Below, piece by piece: positions 1 through 8,081 of a stretch of 25,742 nt of DNA. Under the pieces are notes generated by a model. That model was not told the DNA's origin and made no database searches. It saw only the letters and a program-made list of their open reading frames with translations. Position 1 is the stretch's first letter, and every line of letters begins with the position of its first letter. Source of the stretch: an uncultured Clostridium sp. (GTDB taxonomy: Bacteria; Bacillota; Clostridia; Clostridiales; Clostridiaceae); assembly GCA_900547475.1 (NCBI GenBank), contig URGW01000044.1, forward strand, positions 1 to 25,742. Reading direction: 5' to 3'. The translations under genes and the position numbers were made by a program.

Positions 1-25
1 GAGCGAAGCGACTTTCGAAGCTTTA

Positions 26-141
26 GCAGTTTTTATGGAAAGAAAGATATAAATTCTTAACGAAAATTACACAATTCCTGGAGATAATATCATTAATTTT
101 CGTCATCACGGCAATTCAAGCTCTAACGAACAATTTAGTCA
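26..141. repeat. Left copy of ~115-bp inverted repeat found at both window edges
   Basis: This stretch is the reverse complement of 25628-25742 apart from one substitution (T103 here, where the other copy would give G) and one extra A within GGCAATTC near 111-118. The match starts exactly where the right edge of the window stops, so the repeat may be longer. Its inner border covers the stop codon and last Asp codon of the 135-1184 gene. It contains a perfect 9-bp inverted repeat (61-69 with 94-102). Positions 1-25 lie outside the part that can be compared. Two frames read inward from the edge stay open until stops at 50-52 and 58-60, too short to call a gene. The nature of the repeat is unknown; the flank of a multi-copy locus is a plausible explanation. 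Confidence 0.93.
61..102. other. Hairpin inside left repeat copy
   Basis: CGAAAATTA (61-69) pairs perfectly with TAATTTTCG (94-102) around a 24-nt loop. The same 42 nt occur at 25667-25708. It lies just downstream of the stop codon of the 135-1184 gene, so it could form in the 3' UTR. There is no clean T-run after the stem in the outward direction, so a terminator role is uncertain. Confidence 0.5.
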
Positions 142-1184
142 AATTTGACGTTGTAGTAAGTTTGGAATATTTCAATCATGGTATTAATATAATCGAGTTG
201 ATCCGCTGATCTATTAAGGCCCTTAGTAAATAAGGCAATAAATGAATTTTTATTACATTTATTTATGTTCTTATAATAATCTCTAGATACTTTCCAAAAT
301 TTTTGAGGAAATGCTAAATAAGCTAAAATATATTTTAAATCAGAATCAGTTAAGTTATTAATCTTTAGATAAGTATTAATTATATCTACAGTTAAAGCGG
401 GATTCCAATTTGTAGTTGATCTTTTTAATAGTCTTCGTAAAAAATAAGCTAAGTCATGAGCACAATAGTCTTTTTTGCATTTATCAAAATCTATTATCCA
501 AACATCTTTATTATCTATTAATATATTTTTATTTACGTAGTCACCATGACATAAAGATATATTTAAATTAGAATTATCTATAGAAGAAGCTATTTCAAGT
601 GAAAGTTTTGCTAGAGATAAGTTACTATCTAAATTGTTTAGATATAGTTTTGAAAATTTATCTTTATATGTTGAAGCTAAATTTGCAGTTTCTAGAATAT
701 CGTTAAAATGTTTATTTATAGATAAATAGTAGTCTTCTAATCCAATTCTATTTGTACTTCCTTTAATAGGGGTAAAGTTTTTAGAACATTTATGTAATTT
801 AGCTAGAGTTTTAATTGAAAGCCTTATATCCATAATGGAATCAAAATTACATTTAGTACCTTCAACCCAAGGGGTTAATATAAATAACATATCTTTGTAA
901 TATATAAATCTATTATTATCTATAGAAGGTAATAGTTTAGGAACCATTACATTGTTTCTATATAGCCATTCCATTGCAGAGTAGACGAAAAGTAGATTTT
1001 CTTCATCATAATAAACCTTTTTTAGGCAATAATTTTTATTATTAGAAGTTACTTTAAAAACAGCTCTTTGTTTTTCTGTATCTTTAAACTTTACCATAGT
1101 AATATTAGCATCTTTCAAAAAAAACTTAGGTAATATATATTTTTTTATATTATCAACATCTATAAGCTTATTATCGTTACTCAT
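135..1184 (-). CDS. CotS-family spore coat protein / aminoglycoside phosphotransferase-fold kinase-like protein
   Basis: The 349-residue protein has a kinase-like fold of the APH/choline-kinase group, to which spore-coat proteins CotS, CotI and YutH belong. Visible marks are an N-lobe lysine pair (K55/K56) after a KNYCL strand, the catalytic-loop motif CHGDYVNKN with H213, D215 and N220, and the metal-binding IDFD (D232/D234) followed by a CAHDLAYFLRR helix. The length is typical of clostridial CotS-like proteins. The start is ATG at 1184, with AAGGAG about 7 nt upstream. It is transcribed away from the dgt-like gene, across a 162-nt AT-rich spacer. The stop codon is the first part of the terminal repeat. 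A coat role is inferred from family and a spore-forming host; a small-molecule kinase is the alternative. Confidence 0.85.
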   Translation of the reverse strand: MSNDNKLIDVDNIKKYILPKFFLKDANITMVKFKDTEKQRAVFKVTSNNKNYCLKKVYYDEENLLFVYSAMEWLYRNNVMVPKLLPSIDNNRFIYYKDMLFILTPWVEGTKCNFDSIMDIRLSIKTLAKLHKCSKNFTPIKGSTNRIGLEDYYLSINKHFNDILETANLASTYKDKFSKLYLNNLDSNLSLAKLSLEIASSIDNSNLNISLCHGDYVNKNILIDNKDVWIIDFDKCKKDYCAHDLAYFLRRLLKRSTTNWNPALTVDIINTYLKINNLTDSDLKYILAYLAFPQKFWKVSRDYYKNINKCNKNSFIALFTKGLNRSADQLDYINTMIEIFQTYYNVKFD

Positions 1185-1346
1185 TGTAAAACTCCTTGTA
1201 TAAATTTCTTATTATAATAATATTATGAAAAACATATAAATATACATATGATAGAAATGAATTAGTATATAATACTTTATTATTAAATATATAAAATAGA
1301 GGTTTTTTAAGAAATATATAGAATAAGTTATTTGGAGGTGAGGTAA

Positions 1347-2375
1347 GTGGATATAAGGGAGAGAGTAGAAAAAAACGAGAACTTGACATTAATTCCTCAG
1401 GCTATTCATAGTAATAAAAGTAGTGGAAGAGTATTATATGAGGAACCTGATAGTATCAGGACATGTTTTATGGTAGATAGAGATAGAATAATTCATTGTA
1501 AATCTTTCAGAAGACTTAAACATAAAACTCAAGTATACATACGTACTTTTGGAGATCATTATAGAACTAGGCTTACTCATACTCTAGAAGTATCGCAAAT
1601 AGCAAGAACTATTGGGATAGGTATAGGCTTAAATGAGATGTTAATAGAGGCAATTGCATTAGGGCATGATTTAGGACATGTAGCATTTGCCCATAATGGA
1701 GAAGAAGTACTTGATAAATTTTTAGATAGTGGGTTTAGGCATAATGAGCAAAGTGTAAGAATAGTTGAGAAGTTGGAGAGAAATGGAAGAGGGTTAAATT
1801 TAACAAAGGAAGTTATTGATGGAATATTAAATCATAGTGGATTAGGAAATAAAGAAAATAATTCAAAAACATTAGAAGGTAGAGTAGTTAAATATAGTGA
1901 TAAAATAGCATATTTAAATCATGATATTGATGACTCAATTAGAGCAGGACTTTTAATGGAAGAAGATTTACCTAAAGAAGTAATTAGTGTTTTAGGAAAT
2001 AGTCATTCTCAAAGAATTCAAGTTTTAGTTACTGATATGATAAATGAAACACAAAAGAATTTAAAAGATGGAATATATGATATAAAACAAAGTAATGAAG
2101 TTAAAGAAGCTATGATAGAGCTAAGAAGATATATGTTCTCTAATATATATTTAGGGGATGTATTAAAAGAGGAAAGAGAAAAAGCAAAATTTATTTTAAC
2201 TCATGTAATAGAATATTATTATAGAAATAGTGAAGAGTTACCGGAGTTATATCAAAGAATAGCTGATGAAGAAGGACTAAAAAGAGGCGTTGCAGATTAT
2301 ATTGCTGGAATGACAGATGATTATTGTCTTTCAACCTTTAATAAAATATATGTGCCAAAGTTTGTAATTTATTAG
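1347..2375 (+). CDS. Deoxyguanosinetriphosphate triphosphohydrolase-like HD-domain protein
   Basis: The 342-residue HD-superfamily protein resembles bacterial dGTPases that cleave dNTPs to deoxynucleoside plus triphosphate. The metal-site motifs are present: H78 in RTRLTHTLEV, the HD pair H107/D108 in GHDLGHVAFAH, and a later Asp in YSDKIAYLNHDIDD. This is the short, Gram-positive type rather than the longer E. coli Dgt, so substrate preference is uncertain. The start is GTG at 1347 behind a strong GGAGGTGAGG site. It lies 226 nt upstream of dnaG on the same strand, an order often seen in clostridia, which suggests a link to DNA replication and nucleotide-pool control. The spacer to dnaG holds TATAAT-like sequences (near 2388), but no promoter with a good -35 was found. 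Confidence 0.9.
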   Translation: MDIRERVEKNENLTLIPQAIHSNKSSGRVLYEEPDSIRTCFMVDRDRIIHCKSFRRLKHKTQVYIRTFGDHYRTRLTHTLEVSQIARTIGIGIGLNEMLIEAIALGHDLGHVAFAHNGEEVLDKFLDSGFRHNEQSVRIVEKLERNGRGLNLTKEVIDGILNHSGLGNKENNSKTLEGRVVKYSDKIAYLNHDIDDSIRAGLLMEEDLPKEVISVLGNSHSQRIQVLVTDMINETQKNLKDGIYDIKQSNEVKEAMIELRRYMFSNIYLGDVLKEEREKAKFILTHVIEYYYRNSEELPELYQRIADEEGLKRGVADYIAGMTDDYCLSTFNKIYVPKFVIY

Positions 2376-2587
2376 TAAAAAAGTTGTATAATACAAAAAA
2401 ATTGGGAACAATAAATTTTGTAGAATAAAGAGGATTTTTACAATACAAATAGAATAAATAATATTAGGGTAGAATTAAAATAGAAATCCAATAAGAGTGA
2501 CATAATAAAATAAATTTAATTTAAAAAGTAAGAAGGAATTTATAACAATATGTCGAATTATATAGAATGGATAAATATTAGTATAGT

Positions 2588-2604
2588 AAGGAGGGATCTC
2601 CTTG
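2588..2604 (+). promoter_or_regulatory. Strong ribosome binding site setting a TTG start for dnaG
   Basis: AAGGAGGG at 2588-2595 lies 6 nt before TTG at 2602-2604. The conserved DnaG N-terminus (QISEEILEKIKSQNDIVDVI) begins right after this codon, and no ATG fits better. Confidence 0.8.
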
Positions 2605-4386
2605 CAGATTTCTGAAGAAATTTTAGAAAAGATAAAATCACAAAATGATATTGTTGATGTAATTTCAGAAAGGGTTAGGCTAAGGAAGTCAGGAAGAAAC
2701 TTCACAGGACTATGCCCTTTTCATAATGAAAAGACACCATCTTTTTCAGTATCACAAGAGAAACAAATTTACAAGTGTTTTGGATGTGGAGAAGCTGGAA
2801 ATGTTATTTCTTTTGTTATGAAAGAAAAAAACTTACCTTTTATTGAAGCTGTAAAATATTTGGCAAATAGAGCCAATATTCCTTTGGAAATGAATAATGG
2901 AGAAAAAAGTAAATCAGCAAAGAAAAAGGAGCTGCTATATAGAGTAAATGTTGAAGCAGCAAAATTTTTCTTTTCAAATCTTATGAATAATCAAAATGCA
3001 AAAGAGTATTTTTTAAATAGAGGCATTAAGGAAGAAACAATTAAAAAGTTTGGTTTAGGCTTTGCTAATGATAGTTGGAATAGTCTGATGTTTTATTTAA
3101 GAAAAAAAGGTATTAATGATACTTTATTAGAAGAAGCTGGACTTATTTCCGTAAATAAAGAAAAGGGGAGTAAGTATGATAGATTTAGAAATAGAGTAAT
3201 ATTTCCAGTATTTGATTATCAAGGAAGAGTAATTGGATTTGGTGGAAGAGTATTAGATGATTCAAAACCTAAATATTTAAATTCACCAGAAACTTTAGTA
3301 TTTCAAAAGGGAACAAATTTATATGGCTTAAATTTTGCGTTAAAGCATAATATGAGTGAAAGGTATTTTGTAATTGTTGAAGGATATATGGATTTAATAT
3401 CTTTACATCAATATGGTATTACTAATGTAGTAGCATCATTAGGAACTGCACTTACTATCAACCAAGCTAGGCTGCTAAAACGATATGCGGATAAAGTTAT
3501 AATTTCATATGATGCAGATATGGCAGGTCAAATGGCTACATTAAGAGGACTAGAAATATTAAGAACTGCTGGGTTCGATGTTAGAGTGTTGAATATTCCA
3601 CAAGGAAAGGATCCAGATGAGTATGTACGCAGTAATGGAAAAGAAGCATTTTTAAAATTAATTAATTCTGCAGAGCCTTTAATTGATTATAGAATGAAAA
3701 AGGCTGAAGAAGGAATTGATTTTAAAAACAGTCAATCTTTAATATTATATGCCAAAAGAATAATGGAAATTATTTCAGATTTGGATCCTGTGGAAAAAGA
3801 TGTTTATATAAAAAAAGCATCAGAAAATACTGGTATAAAAGAGCAAACTCTATATGATATTCTTAAAAGTAAGATGAAAGATAATAGAGAAAATAATTTT
3901 AGGAATAATAAGGAAGAAGATAGGTCAAAATTATATGTAGAACCAGGATTTTTAAAAGCAGAAAGAGCAATTTTGAAAATTATGTTAGAAAATAAGGAGT
4001 ATCTACAGTATATAGAGGAAAGAATATCGGAAAACGACTTTATTTTGCTAGAACATAAAGAAATTTTCACTATTATTATATTAGCTAAAGGGGAAAATAT
4101 AAATAATATAGATTCATTTATAGAGTCAAAGCTAAATAACACAAAATCTATTGGAGAATTAGTCAAAATTAGAGAAGAGAATATATTCTTTGCAAATGAT
4201 GTTAAAGTTCAAATTAATGATTTCATTAATGAAATACATTCATATAAATTAAAGCAAAGGATAGATCAACTAAGAAAAGAACAAAAAGAGCTTGAAAACC
4301 AAGGTAAAATTGAAGAATCTATAAAATTAGCCATAGAGTTAGCAAGTATTACTAAAAGGTTGAAAGAAAGCAAGAGAGTATTATAG
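2602..4386 (+). CDS. dnaG: DNA primase
   Basis: The 594-residue primase makes RNA primers at the replication fork, working with the replicative helicase. The N-terminal CHC2 zinc finger has C38, H41, C59 and C62. The TOPRIM catalytic core includes E260 in VEGYMDL and the D304/D306 pair in SYDADMAGQ. A helical C-terminal part (about residues 445-594) corresponds to the helicase-binding domain. The length is normal for Firmicutes. The start is TTG at 2602, directed by AAGGAGGG. Only 32 nt separate its stop from rpoD, so the two are almost surely co-transcribed as the macromolecular-synthesis operon, here without rpsU. No frame break or missing catalytic residue is seen. Confidence 0.98.
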   Translation: MQISEEILEKIKSQNDIVDVISERVRLRKSGRNFTGLCPFHNEKTPSFSVSQEKQIYKCFGCGEAGNVISFVMKEKNLPFIEAVKYLANRANIPLEMNNGEKSKSAKKKELLYRVNVEAAKFFFSNLMNNQNAKEYFLNRGIKEETIKKFGLGFANDSWNSLMFYLRKKGINDTLLEEAGLISVNKEKGSKYDRFRNRVIFPVFDYQGRVIGFGGRVLDDSKPKYLNSPETLVFQKGTNLYGLNFALKHNMSERYFVIVEGYMDLISLHQYGITNVVASLGTALTINQARLLKRYADKVIISYDADMAGQMATLRGLEILRTAGFDVRVLNIPQGKDPDEYVRSNGKEAFLKLINSAEPLIDYRMKKAEEGIDFKNSQSLILYAKRIMEIISDLDPVEKDVYIKKASENTGIKEQTLYDILKSKMKDNRENNFRNNKEEDRSKLYVEPGFLKAERAILKIMLENKEYLQYIEERISENDFILLEHKEIFTIIILAKGENINNIDSFIESKLNNTKSIGELVKIREENIFFANDVKVQINDFINEIHSYKLKQRIDQLRKEQKELENQGKIEESIKLAIELASITKRLKESKRVL

Positions 4387-4418
4387 TTGGTCATATAACG
4401 AAAGGAGGTAGTCAGCTA

Positions 4419-5525
4419 GTGGAAGAAAAAACAAAAGTAAATAAGAATAAGCCTAAGGATAGTCAAGATAGAAATAATAAAATGAATATTGTTAAGAACC
4501 TACTTGATAAAGGTAAAAAAAATGGGGTATTAACATATCAAGAAATATTAGATGAGGTAGAAAATATAGATCTAAGTCCTGAGCAAATTGAAAAAATCTA
4601 TGAAGTTTTAGAATCAATGGGAATAGAAGTTCAAGGTGTGTCTAATGATATTGATATCGTTGAAGAGGAAATAGATTTATCAGTACCAGAGGGGATTGCA
4701 ATTGATGATCCTGTTAGAATGTATTTAAAGGAAATAGGAAAGGTACCTCTATTATCTTCAGAAGAAGAAATGGAGCTTGCAAAACAAATTGAGGAAGGTA
4801 GTCAGTATGCTAAGAAGAAGCTTGCTGAAGCAAACCTTAGACTTGTTGTAAGTATAGCTAAGAGATATGTTGGTAGAGGGATGTTATTCTTAGACTTAAT
4901 TCAAGAAGGAAATCTTGGCTTAATAAAAGCTGTAGAAAAGTTTGATTTTAGAAAAGGATTTAAATTTTCAACTTATGCTACATGGTGGATAAGACAAGCG
5001 ATTACAAGAGCCATAGCTGATCAGGCTAGAACTATTAGAATACCGGTTCATATGGTAGAGACAATAAACAAATTAATAAGAGTACAAAGACAATTATTAC
5101 AAGAGTTAGGAAGAGATCCATTCCCAGAAGAAATTTCTAAAGTAATGGATTTACCGGTGGAAAAGGTTAGAGAAATTCAAAAAATAGCACAAGAGCCTGT
5201 TTCTTTAGAAACACCTATAGGAGAGGAAGAAGATTCTCACTTAGGAGATTTTATTCCAGATGATGATGCACCTGCACCAGCAGAAGCAGCAGCATTTACA
5301 ATGCTAAAAGAACAATTAATAAATGTATTAGACACTCTAACTCCAAGAGAAGAAAAAGTACTAAGATTAAGATTTGGTTTAGATGATGGAAGAGCTAGAA
5401 CTCTTGAAGAAGTTGGTAAAGAATTTAATGTCACAAGAGAGAGAATTAGACAAATTGAAGCTAAAGCATTAAGAAAGCTTAGACACCCATCTAGAAGTAA
5501 GAAACTAAAAGATTACTTAGATTAA
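4419..5525 (+). CDS. rpoD: RNA polymerase primary sigma factor (sigma-70/SigA)
   Basis: The 368-residue housekeeping sigma factor directs RNA polymerase to TTGACA/TATAAT promoters, several of which are visible in this window. The domain order is: region 1.1 (about 20-75), region 1.2 (DDPVRMYLKEIGKVPLL, from 97), region 2 with the -10 recognition helix STYATWWIRQAITRAI (184-199), region 3 (about 213-290) and region 4 with the -35 helix-turn-helix (TLEEVGKEFNVTRERIRQIE) near the C-terminus. There is no large non-conserved insert, as in other Firmicutes. The start is GTG at 4419 with AAAGGAGG 10 nt upstream. It is the last gene of the dnaG-rpoD unit and is followed at once by a strong terminator. 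Confidence 0.98.
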   Translation: MEEKTKVNKNKPKDSQDRNNKMNIVKNLLDKGKKNGVLTYQEILDEVENIDLSPEQIEKIYEVLESMGIEVQGVSNDIDIVEEEIDLSVPEGIAIDDPVRMYLKEIGKVPLLSSEEEMELAKQIEEGSQYAKKKLAEANLRLVVSIAKRYVGRGMLFLDLIQEGNLGLIKAVEKFDFRKGFKFSTYATWWIRQAITRAIADQARTIRIPVHMVETINKLIRVQRQLLQELGRDPFPEEISKVMDLPVEKVREIQKIAQEPVSLETPIGEEEDSHLGDFIPDDDAPAPAEAAAFTMLKEQLINVLDTLTPREEKVLRLRFGLDDGRARTLEEVGKEFNVTRERIRQIEAKALRKLRHPSRSKKLKDYLD

Positions 5526-5529
5526 TGAA

Positions 5530-5557
5530 TTAGCACCAACATTGGTGCTAATTTTTA
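5530..5557 (+). terminator. Rho-independent terminator after rpoD
   Basis: TTAGCACCAA (5530-5539) pairs with TTGGTGCTAA (5542-5551) and is followed by a T-rich tail. The innermost pairs must open because only 2 nt separate the arms. It begins 4 nt after the rpoD stop. Confidence 0.9.
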
Positions 5558-5704
5558 TATTAGATAGTATTTATTAATTAAATAAATTTTATAAAATAAC
5601 ATAACTTAATAAGGTAAAGATAAATATAGAAAATAATAATTATAAAAGTGTTATTTTTATTTAATATCAAAAGATAAATAATTATAATATTAGAGGTAGT
5701 TAAA

Positions 5705-6397
5705 ATGGATGTTAGTAAAAGAATTGAATTTATAATTGAAAATTTAGAAAAAGTTAATACAATTGCAGATATAGGTACTGATCATGGATATGTTCCTTTA
5801 ATAGCATTAGAAAGAGAACTTTGTGAAAAAGCAATTGCTTGCGATATTAACAAGGATCCATTAGATAAGGCAAGACTTAATGCTATTTTAGAAGGAATTG
5901 GAGATGAACTTGAATTTAGATTAGGTGGAGGGTTTGAACCACTTAATGTAAGTGAAGCAAATGAAGTTGTTATAGCTGGAATGGGAGGAAATTTAATAAG
6001 AGATATATTAGAAGCTGATATAGAAAAAGTAAAATCAGTTGATTATTTAATTTTAGTGCCAGCTCAAAATCCAGAGGTATTAAGAGAGTATTTATATACA
6101 AATAATTATGAGATTATAAAAGAAGATTTATGTTTTGATGAAGGAATATATTATGAATTATTTAAAGTAAGAAGTGCTGAAGGAAATGCAACTGAATTAG
6201 ATAATATATACTATGAAATAAGTCCTATATTATTAAGAAGTAAAAATCCATTAATGAAAGACTATTTACAATTTAAATTAGATGAATACAATAGAATTTT
6301 AGGATTTATAACAGAAGCTACTGTAAGTGCAAATAAGAGAAGAGAAGAGATAAAAGAAAAGATAAGTATAATTACTTCTATGTTAAATTATTTGTAA
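5705..6397 (+). CDS. trmK: tRNA (adenine(22)-N1)-methyltransferase
   Basis: The 230-residue Class I SAM-dependent methyltransferase is of the TrmK family, which makes m1A22 in the tRNA D-arm. The SAM-binding motif I is ADIGTDHGYVPL (21-32), followed by ACDINKDPL, where the acidic residue contacts the SAM ribose. The family motif VVIAGMGGN lies near residue 90, and VPAQNPEVLREYL holds the catalytic-loop region. The C-terminus is a helical extension typical of TrmK. The start is ATG at 5705 with a modest AGAGG site. Its stop is 9 nt from the next start, and the trmK/Nif3 pairing is a well-known Firmicute gene pair, which supports the call. Confidence 0.93.
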   Translation: MDVSKRIEFIIENLEKVNTIADIGTDHGYVPLIALERELCEKAIACDINKDPLDKARLNAILEGIGDELEFRLGGGFEPLNVSEANEVVIAGMGGNLIRDILEADIEKVKSVDYLILVPAQNPEVLREYLYTNNYEIIKEDLCFDEGIYYELFKVRSAEGNATELDNIYYEISPILLRSKNPLMKDYLQFKLDEYNRILGFITEATVSANKRREEIKEKISIITSMLNYL

Positions 6398-6406
6398 GGT
6401 GATTTT

Positions 6407-7192
6407 ATGAGAATAATAAATGATATAATTAAAGAAATGGAAGTTTTAGCTCCAAATTATTTAAAGGAAGACTTTGATAATGTAGGGTTAATGGTAGGTG
6501 ACAGAAATAAAGAAGTTAATAAGGTATTATTAGCATTAGATTGCACATTAAAGGTTATAGAAGAAGCTAAGAGAGAAGAGGTTGATTTAATAATAACTCA
6601 TCATCCTTTAATTTTTAGAAAGCCAAGTAATATAACTACTGATACATTACAGGGGAAAAAGATTATAGAACTTATAAAAAATGATATTTCATTATATTCA
6701 AGTCATACTAATTTAGATTCTGCTCTAAATGGTTTAAATCATACTATAGTTTCTATATTGGGATTTGAAGAGTCTACTATATTAGAAAAAAACAAAACTG
6801 TAAGTAGTGCAGGGCTTGGTAGAATAGTAAAATTAGATAAAGAAGTTAAATTAGAAAACTTAATAGAAGAAGTTAAAAGAAAATTAAATATAAGTAATTT
6901 AAGAGTTGTTAAAGGAAATGATACAGTTTCTAAAATTGCTATAATAAATGGTAGTGGTCAAGATTTTATAGCTAAAGCTATGAAATTAGGGGTAGATACA
7001 GTGATTACTGGAGATACTACATATCATTTTGCTTCTGATTATAAAGAAATGGGTATAAATATACTTGATGTTGGTCATTTTGCATCAGAGCAAATTGTAT
7101 TTTTTAATGTTATGAAGCAAATAGAGAGTAAATTTGATGATATAGTATTTATAGAATCAAAAGTCGAAGAAGATCCATTTACATTTGAATAA
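6407..7192 (+). CDS. Nif3-like dinuclear metal center protein (YqfO/GTP cyclohydrolase I type 2 homolog)
   Basis: The 261-residue protein is a member of the Nif3/DUF34 family, toroidal proteins with a dinuclear metal site whose cellular role is not settled. Metal ligands appear as H65/H66 in IITHHPLIF, D104 in SSHTNLDSALNGLN, and the C-terminal DVGHFASEQ His/Glu. It is the short form: the extra PII-like middle domain of the Bacillus YqfO (about 370 residues) is absent. Its ribosome site AAGGTGA overlaps the trmK stop and the start is ATG at 6407, so it is translationally close-coupled to trmK. The link to GTP cyclohydrolase I activity in some annotations is not established here. Confidence 0.92.
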   Translation: MRIINDIIKEMEVLAPNYLKEDFDNVGLMVGDRNKEVNKVLLALDCTLKVIEEAKREEVDLIITHHPLIFRKPSNITTDTLQGKKIIELIKNDISLYSSHTNLDSALNGLNHTIVSILGFEESTILEKNKTVSSAGLGRIVKLDKEVKLENLIEEVKRKLNISNLRVVKGNDTVSKIAIINGSGQDFIAKAMKLGVDTVITGDTTYHFASDYKEMGINILDVGHFASEQIVFFNVMKQIESKFDDIVFIESKVEEDPFTFE

Positions 7193-7207
7193 AAAATAAT
7201 TTAAGGT

Positions 7208-7241
7208 AAAACACTAGATATTAATTTAGTGTTTTATTTTT
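7208..7241 (+). terminator. Terminator of the trmK-Nif3 unit
   Basis: AAAACACTA (7208-7216) pairs with TAGTGTTTT (7227-7235) and is followed by ATTTTTA. It lies 16 nt after the Nif3 stop. Confidence 0.85.
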
Positions 7242-7252
7242 AAGTAAAAAAG

Positions 7253-7282
7253 AAAAACATTAGGCTTAAACCTAATGTTTTT
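7253..7282 (-). terminator. Terminator of rnpB (possibly bidirectional)
   Basis: AAAAACATTAGG (7253-7264) pairs with CCTAATGTTTTT (7271-7282) around a 6-nt loop. On the - strand it stands just downstream of the RNase P RNA and is followed by a T-rich run; on the + strand it could act as a second stop for the Nif3 transcript. Confidence 0.85.
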
Positions 7283-7285
7283 CAT

Positions 7286-7659
7286 GTTGCGAGATGATCC
7301 GTAAGCGGAGTTCTGTATTAAGCAATCATCTATCTAGGCTTACTGTTGCCAGCAAGCTCAAGCGACACACCACATGGCGGGACGGGCAATCCCATAATGC
7401 CATTACTCGGTCTTGCTCCAGGTGGGGTTTACATAGCCATGATGTCACCACCATGCTGGTGAGCTCTTACCTCGCCTTTCCACCCTTACCAGTCACAAAA
7501 GTGAACTCAGTTAAATAATATAACTTCTGGCGGTATATCTCTGTTGCACTATCCTTCAAGTCGCCTTGACTGGCCGTTAACCAGCACCCTGCCCTATGGA
7601 GCTCCGACTTTCCTCTCCTAGCTTAAAAGCTAGCAGCGATTGCATGTATCACTCGCAGA
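7286..7659 (-). ncRNA. rnpB: RNase P RNA (catalytic subunit)
   Basis: On the - strand the universal 5' core GAGGAAAGTCGGAGCTCC (helix P4 5' side), the AGGGCAGGGTGCTGG segment and the 3' core ACAGAACTCCGCTTAC (P4 3' side) are all present in the right order. Helix P1 closes the molecule: TGCGAG near the 5' end (7652-7657) pairs with CTCGCA at the 3' end (7288-7293). The GGTAAGAGCTCACC block matches the P13/P14 region. The total length of about 374 nt is normal. With the RnpA protein it removes tRNA 5' leaders. The ends are placed from P1 and from the promoter and are good to a few nt. The class looks like ancestral type A, but this was not modelled. Confidence 0.96.
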
Positions 7660-7663
7660 ATTT

Positions 7664-7692
7664 ATGATAACATATATTTTAAAATATTACAA
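7664..7692 (-). promoter_or_regulatory. Sigma-70 promoter of rnpB
   Basis: On the - strand, -35 TTGTAA (7687-7692), a 17-nt spacer and -10 TATCAT (7664-7669) preceded by TGT form an extended -10 promoter. The predicted start falls a few nt further on, at the 5' side of helix P1. Confidence 0.75.
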
Positions 7693-7701
7693 ATAGTTTT
7701 T

Positions 7702-7926
7702 TTAAACAAAGGATAAAATGATAAACAACATTATAATTATTATCCAGCTATAGATGCCTATTCCAGAAAATAATAAAGTTATTCCTATAAGTATTAATAT
7801 GCATATTCGGGCTCTAGGGTTAGGACATGATGGTTGTTTAGGTTTTGCTGATGGGGTTTTAATTGCACATATTATATCATTAACGGTTTCCCTAAAGACT
7901 TTGCCCCAATCTGTTTTTTTTGACAT
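7702..7926 (-). CDS. Small membrane protein of unknown function (74 aa)
   Basis: I do not recognise this family. The start chosen is ATG at 7926-7924, because CTGGAG lies about 8 nt upstream; a longer reading to 8100 is possible, but its extra N-terminus is a low-complexity translation of spacer. The protein has a charged, soluble first part (MSKKTDWGKVFRETVNDII), a Pro/Lys-rich link (residues about 24-36, PSAKPKQPSCPNP) with one Cys, and then a C-terminal hydrophobic stretch (about 42-74) that fits one or two membrane segments. It is divergent from the 8082-8948 gene, sharing a 155-nt spacer, and runs toward rnpB. The spacing to the rnpB promoter is only about 10 nt, so its transcript may read into rnpB, as no terminator is evident between them. 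Confidence 0.65.
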   Translation of the reverse strand: MSKKTDWGKVFRETVNDIICAIKTPSAKPKQPSCPNPRARICILILIGITLLFSGIGIYSWIIIIMLFIILSFV

Positions 7927-8081
7927 TATTTCAACTCCAGAAATTATTCTTATTATAATATATGCATTTATAATAAGATAAAGTAATAAATTTTCAAGTA
8001 TATATTTTAGTAAAAATAAAGTCTCACTAATAATTAAATAAGTATATAATGAAATATGAACATAGGATAAGGAGAGAATAA

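Noticed and set aside
3804..4166. 120-codon antisense ORF in dnaG
   Set aside because: A shadow of the AT-rich, Lys/Glu-rich dnaG coding strand; the same applies to antisense ORFs in rpoD (5237-5434), the channel gene (19075-19500) and the symporter gene (23716-24105, 24427-24663).
7294..7518. 74-codon + strand ORF
   Set aside because: It lies entirely within RNase P RNA on the other strand; its composition and conservation are explained by rnpB.
7754..7981. 75-codon + strand ORF over the small membrane-protein gene
   Set aside because: It has no good ribosome site and is antisense to the better-supported 7702-7926 gene.
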